Below, one piece after another: positions 61,355 through 64,000 of a DNA stretch of 64,000 bases (position 1 is the stretch's first letter; each line of letters starts with the position of its first letter). The notes under the pieces were generated by a model. The model did not search any database. It was not told the origin of the DNA and was given only the letters and a program-made list of their open reading frames with translations. Made by a program: the position numbers and the translations under genes. Origin of the DNA: Desulfobaculum xiamenense (GTDB lineage: Bacteria; Desulfobacterota; Desulfovibrionia; Desulfovibrionales; Desulfovibrionaceae); assembly GCF_011927665.1 (NCBI RefSeq), contig NZ_JAATJA010000001.1:1345019-1409018 (forward strand), written 5' to 3'.

Positions 61355-61402
61355 TCGTGACAAAGCTTGCCAGCGCCCACGCAAAACGGATAATCCTGTA
61401 GT

Positions 61403-64000
61403 ATGCTCCGCTCTGTGCTGATCGTTCTTCTTGCGGTGTCCGCACTGCTCTGCGTCCCTGCGCAGCCACTTGGCGCGCAGGGTCTAGAGCCCGTCACCCT
61501 GCAACTCAAATTCCGGCATCAGTTCCAGTTTGCGGGCTACTACGCCGCCGTCGAAAAAGGCTTCTACAGGGAGGAAGGACTCCAGGTCGATCTGCGGGAA
61601 GGATCATCCGGCACGTCCCCCATCACTGCGCTCCTGTCGGACGACGCGCAGTTTGCCGTCCACAATACCGAGGCGCTACTCGACTTTCTCGACGGCAGGC
61701 CCATCGTGGCTCTCGCCGCCATCATCCAACATTCCCCGGCGGTGCTCCTTGTCAATCCGAACTCCGGAGTCACCCGCCCGGCGGACCTCGTCGGCAAGCG
61801 CATCATGCTCTACAAGGGGCACGACGCGGAAATCCTCGCCATGCTCATGGCCGCTGGCGTCGGCTACGACAACGCGACCATCATCCCCCACAGCTGGAGC
61901 AGCGACGCATTGTCCACCGCCGGAATCGACGCCATGTCCGGCTACGCCACCAACGAACCGCTCGAACTCATGGACCGCAACGAGCGATTCATCCTGTTCG
62001 ACCCCAAGGCCTACGGCATAGACTTCTATGGTGACTGCCTATTCACCACGCGACAGGAGATATCCAACCATCCGCAACGCGTGCAGGCCTTCCTGCGCGC
62101 ATCGCTTCGCGGCTGGGAATACGCGCTGGAGCATCCCGAGGAAATGGCCGACCTCATCCGCTCGCGCTACGCTCCGAACAAGACGCGCGCCCAGCTCCTG
62201 CTGGAAGCCGAAATCCTGCGCGGATTCATCCTGCCGGAACTCGTCCCCCTCGGCACCATGAACCCGCTGCGCTGGCGGCACATCGCGGACAAATTCGCCT
62301 CGCTCGGCATGGCCCCGCCAGCCGCCAACATCGACGATTTCATATACGAGCCGGAGGTCATGCTCCATTCGGAGACGCTACGTCTCGTTTTGAGCGCAGG
62401 CACTGCCCTGGCCGCCGTGGCGCTGGCCGCCGTGCTTGCGCTCTATCTGTTCAACCGCAGGCTGAGAAACGCCGTTGCCGCGCGCACCGTGGAGCTTGAC
62501 GAACAGCGCCAAACCCTCGAAACGATCCTGCAGGTCTCGCCCTTCGGCCTCATCCTCGGGCGGGGCAGAGTCGTCGAATGGGCCAACGCCGCCATGGCCC
62601 GCATGCTCGATCGCGAGGAAACGTCCTTCGCGGGAATGGACTCCCGCCAGCTCTATCCGAACGGCGCGGAATACCGCAGGGCGGGCTCCCTTCTCGTCGA
62701 ATCCCTCGAAAATACCGGAATAGCCGCGGTGGACACGATCATGCTGCGCGGCGACGAAACGCCCGTGGACGTGCATCTCGTCATGCGCCATCTCGATTTC
62801 GACAATCCGGACCGGGGCTACATCGCCGCACTGATGGACATCACCGAACGCAAGCGCAACGAGGAGAGCAACCGCCTCGCGGCGCAGGTTTTCGAGCAAA
62901 GCAACGAATCCATCATCATCACCGACAGCTCCAACACCATCGTCGACGTCAACCGGACCTTCACCCTGCTCACCGGGTACACCCCGGCGGAGGCGCTTGG
63001 AAAGAAGCCGAACGTACTGAAGAGCGGACGGCACTCGTCGGAATTCTACACCGCCATGTGGCGCGCGATCATGGACGACGGACACTGGAGCGGCGAGATA
63101 TGGAACCGTAAGAAGGACGGCGAACTCTTCCCCGCATGGCTGCGCATCACCACCCTGCGCGACGCCGAGGGACGCGTGGTGAACTTCATCGGCACCTTCT
63201 CGGACCTCACGCGGGAAAAGAAGAGCGACGAGAGCATCTACCGTCTCAACAACTACGACGTGCTCACCGAGCTGCCCAACCGGGCGCTGTTCCTGAACCT
63301 GCTCGAACAGGAACTGGCCCACGCAAAGACCAACGACAGCGGCGTGGGCGTCATCCTCTTCGATCTGGACAACTTCAAGACTGTCAATGAATCCATGGGT
63401 ATAGCCAGCGGTGACGAACTGCTCCTGCAGACAGGCCAGCGTCTGACTGCCGCCTTCGGCGGCGTCTTCACCGCCGCGCGCCTCGGCAGCGACGAATTCG
63501 CGCTCCTCGTGCCCGGCGTGAAGACCACCGAATCCATCGCTCCGCTCATCCCGCGCCTTCAGGACGCCATTACCCCGCCCTACCAGTTGCCCCACGGCGA
63601 GGCCTTCATGAGTTGCTCCATGGGCATTTCCCTGTACCCCACGGACGCGTCCAGTGCGGAGGAGTTGATGCGCAACGCAGAAAACGCCCTGCACCACGCC
63701 CGTCAGACAAGCCCCAAGAGCTATGCATTCTTCTCCACGGAGATGACGCTTCGCGCGTCGGAGCGGCTGCGGCTCGAAACGGCCCTGCGCCACGCCGTGG
63801 ACAGGGGCGAATTCGTGCTCTTCTATCAGCCCAAGGTCGAGGCGGACACCGGCCGCGTCGAAGGCGCGGAGGCGCTCATCCGCTGGATGCATCCGGAATG
63901 GGGCATCGTGCCGCCGGACCGATTCATCCCCGCCCTCGAAGAGGGCGACCTCATCCACCCCGTGGGCGAATGGGTCCTGCGCGAGGCCTGCGCCGCGTGC
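61403..64000 (+). CDS. NMT1-like sensor-PAS-PAS-GGDEF-EAL protein, 3' truncated by window end
   Basis: The frame is open from the ATG at 61403 to the end of the window (866 codons seen). A signal-like hydrophobic N-terminus is followed by a periplasmic NMT1/THI5-SsuA type binding domain (TLQLKFRHQFQFAGYYAAVE at about 31-50). A transmembrane helix near 330-355, two PAS domains, GGDEF and the start of an EAL domain follow. The GGDEF motif is GSDEF (695-699), so cyclase activity is doubtful. The EAL segment begins normally (EALIRW, 823 onward). Binding domains of this type recognise pyrimidine precursors of thiamin or sulfonates. No clear ribosome site precedes the ATG. Confidence 0.9.
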   Translation, partial: MLRSVLIVLLAVSALLCVPAQPLGAQGLEPVTLQLKFRHQFQFAGYYAAVEKGFYREEGLQVDLREGSSGTSPITALLSDDAQFAVHNTEALLDFLDGRPIVALAAIIQHSPAVLLVNPNSGVTRPADLVGKRIMLYKGHDAEILAMLMAAGVGYDNATIIPHSWSSDALSTAGIDAMSGYATNEPLELMDRNERFILFDPKAYGIDFYGDCLFTTRQEISNHPQRVQAFLRASLRGWEYALEHPEEMADLIRSRYAPNKTRAQLLLEAEILRGFILPELVPLGTMNPLRWRHIADKFASLGMAPPAANIDDFIYEPEVMLHSETLRLVLSAGTALAAVALAAVLALYLFNRRLRNAVAARTVELDEQRQTLETILQVSPFGLILGRGRVVEWANAAMARMLDREETSFAGMDSRQLYPNGAEYRRAGSLLVESLENTGIAAVDTIMLRGDETPVDVHLVMRHLDFDNPDRGYIAALMDITERKRNEESNRLAAQVFEQSNESIIITDSSNTIVDVNRTFTLLTGYTPAEALGKKPNVLKSGRHSSEFYTAMWRAIMDDGHWSGEIWNRKKDGELFPAWLRITTLRDAEGRVVNFIGTFSDLTREKKSDESIYRLNNYDVLTELPNRALFLNLLEQELAHAKTNDSGVGVILFDLDNFKTVNESMGIASGDELLLQTGQRLTAAFGGVFTAARLGSDEFALLVPGVKTTESIAPLIPRLQDAITPPYQLPHGEAFMSCSMGISLYPTDASSAEELMRNAENALHHARQTSPKSYAFFSTEMTLRASERLRLETALRHAVDRGEFVLFYQPKVEADTGRVEGAEALIRWMHPEWGIVPPDRFIPALEEGDLIHPVGEWVLREACAAC

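Noticed and set aside
61368-61402. TTGCCA-N18-TAATCC just before the truncated GGDEF-EAL gene as a promoter
   Set aside because: The start point would fall on or beyond the ATG and the -10 is poor; it is possible but not supported enough to list.
1-64000. tRNA or rRNA genes, insertion sequences, integrases, toxin-antitoxin pairs
   Set aside because: Reading the intergenic regions showed no tRNA-like cloverleaf, no transposase or integrase ORF, and no terminal inverted repeats with target duplications.

Overview
The window is one contiguous piece of a GC-rich (roughly 60-65% by eye) chromosome, almost certainly from a sulfate-reducing deltaproteobacterium of the Desulfovibrio group (Desulfovibrionaceae). 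The main grounds are the siroheme-dependent alternative heme pathway (AhbC, HemB, AhbD and a siroheme decarboxylase subunit in one cluster), a heme-binding chemoreceptor of the DcrA type beside a tetraheme cytochrome, an archaeal-type shikimate entry enzyme, and the gene order rpsB-tsf-pyrH-frr-uppS-cdsA-dxr-rseP-tsaB-flagellin. I see no tRNA, rRNA, insertion sequence, CRISPR array or prophage block.

Layout. 1-2.4 kb: end of a FAD dehydrogenase gene and two small unknown genes. 2.5-7.4 kb (minus): two chemoreceptors with nearly the same cytoplasmic half; the second carries a CxxCH heme motif and is cotranscribed with a tetraheme cytochrome c. 7.7-9.3 kb: a small Cys-rich protein and a receiver-TPR gene behind a sigma-28-type promoter. 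9.4-10.4 kb (minus): an ADH synthase (first step of the archaeal-type aromatic pathway) preceded by a Tyr/Trp-rich leader peptide and an intrinsic terminator, which together read as a transcription attenuator. 10.5-19.3 kb: a degenerate FAH-family protein, then the translation/UMP kinase/isoprenoid/phospholipid housekeeping run. 19.3-25.5 kb: flagellin (sigma-28 promoter), fliD and fliS (sigma-54 promoter), and two glycosyltransferases. 25.6-28.8 kb: zinc-ribbon membrane protein, lipoprotein, small sulfite-reductase-like ferredoxin. 29.0-33.8 kb: heme cluster ahbC-(small ORF)-hemB-ahbD-ahbA/B followed by rpe. 33.9-37.0 kb (minus): PilZ protein and a set of small membrane or unknown proteins and a LysE exporter. 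37.1-42.4 kb: a five-PAS histidine kinase whose 3' end overlaps a converging receiver-TPR-PilZ gene. 42.5-47.4 kb (minus): a 1,628-residue FecR-NIDO-RTX surface protein. 47.6-55.7 kb: MarC, M32 carboxypeptidase, S24-type repressor, FxsA, rhomboid protease, CoA-disulfide-reductase/rhodanese fusion, GNAT. 55.7-64 kb: three c-di-GMP enzymes with three different sensory N-termini; the last runs off the window.

How the genes work together. Three themes recur. (1) Motility and redox sensing: flagellin, cap protein and chaperone, two MCPs, and a receiver-TPR gene placed under the flagellar sigma factor. (2) c-di-GMP control of surface life: one GGDEF protein with an intact I-site, two GGDEF-EAL proteins with altered GGDEF motifs, two PilZ proteins, and a giant calcium-dependent surface protein. 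(3) Anaerobic heme and sulfur metabolism. The most novel-looking element is the predicted aromatic-amino-acid attenuator at 10.25-10.40 kb. It also helps decide that the downstream aldolase-like enzyme is the aromatic-pathway ADH synthase rather than a glycolytic aldolase.
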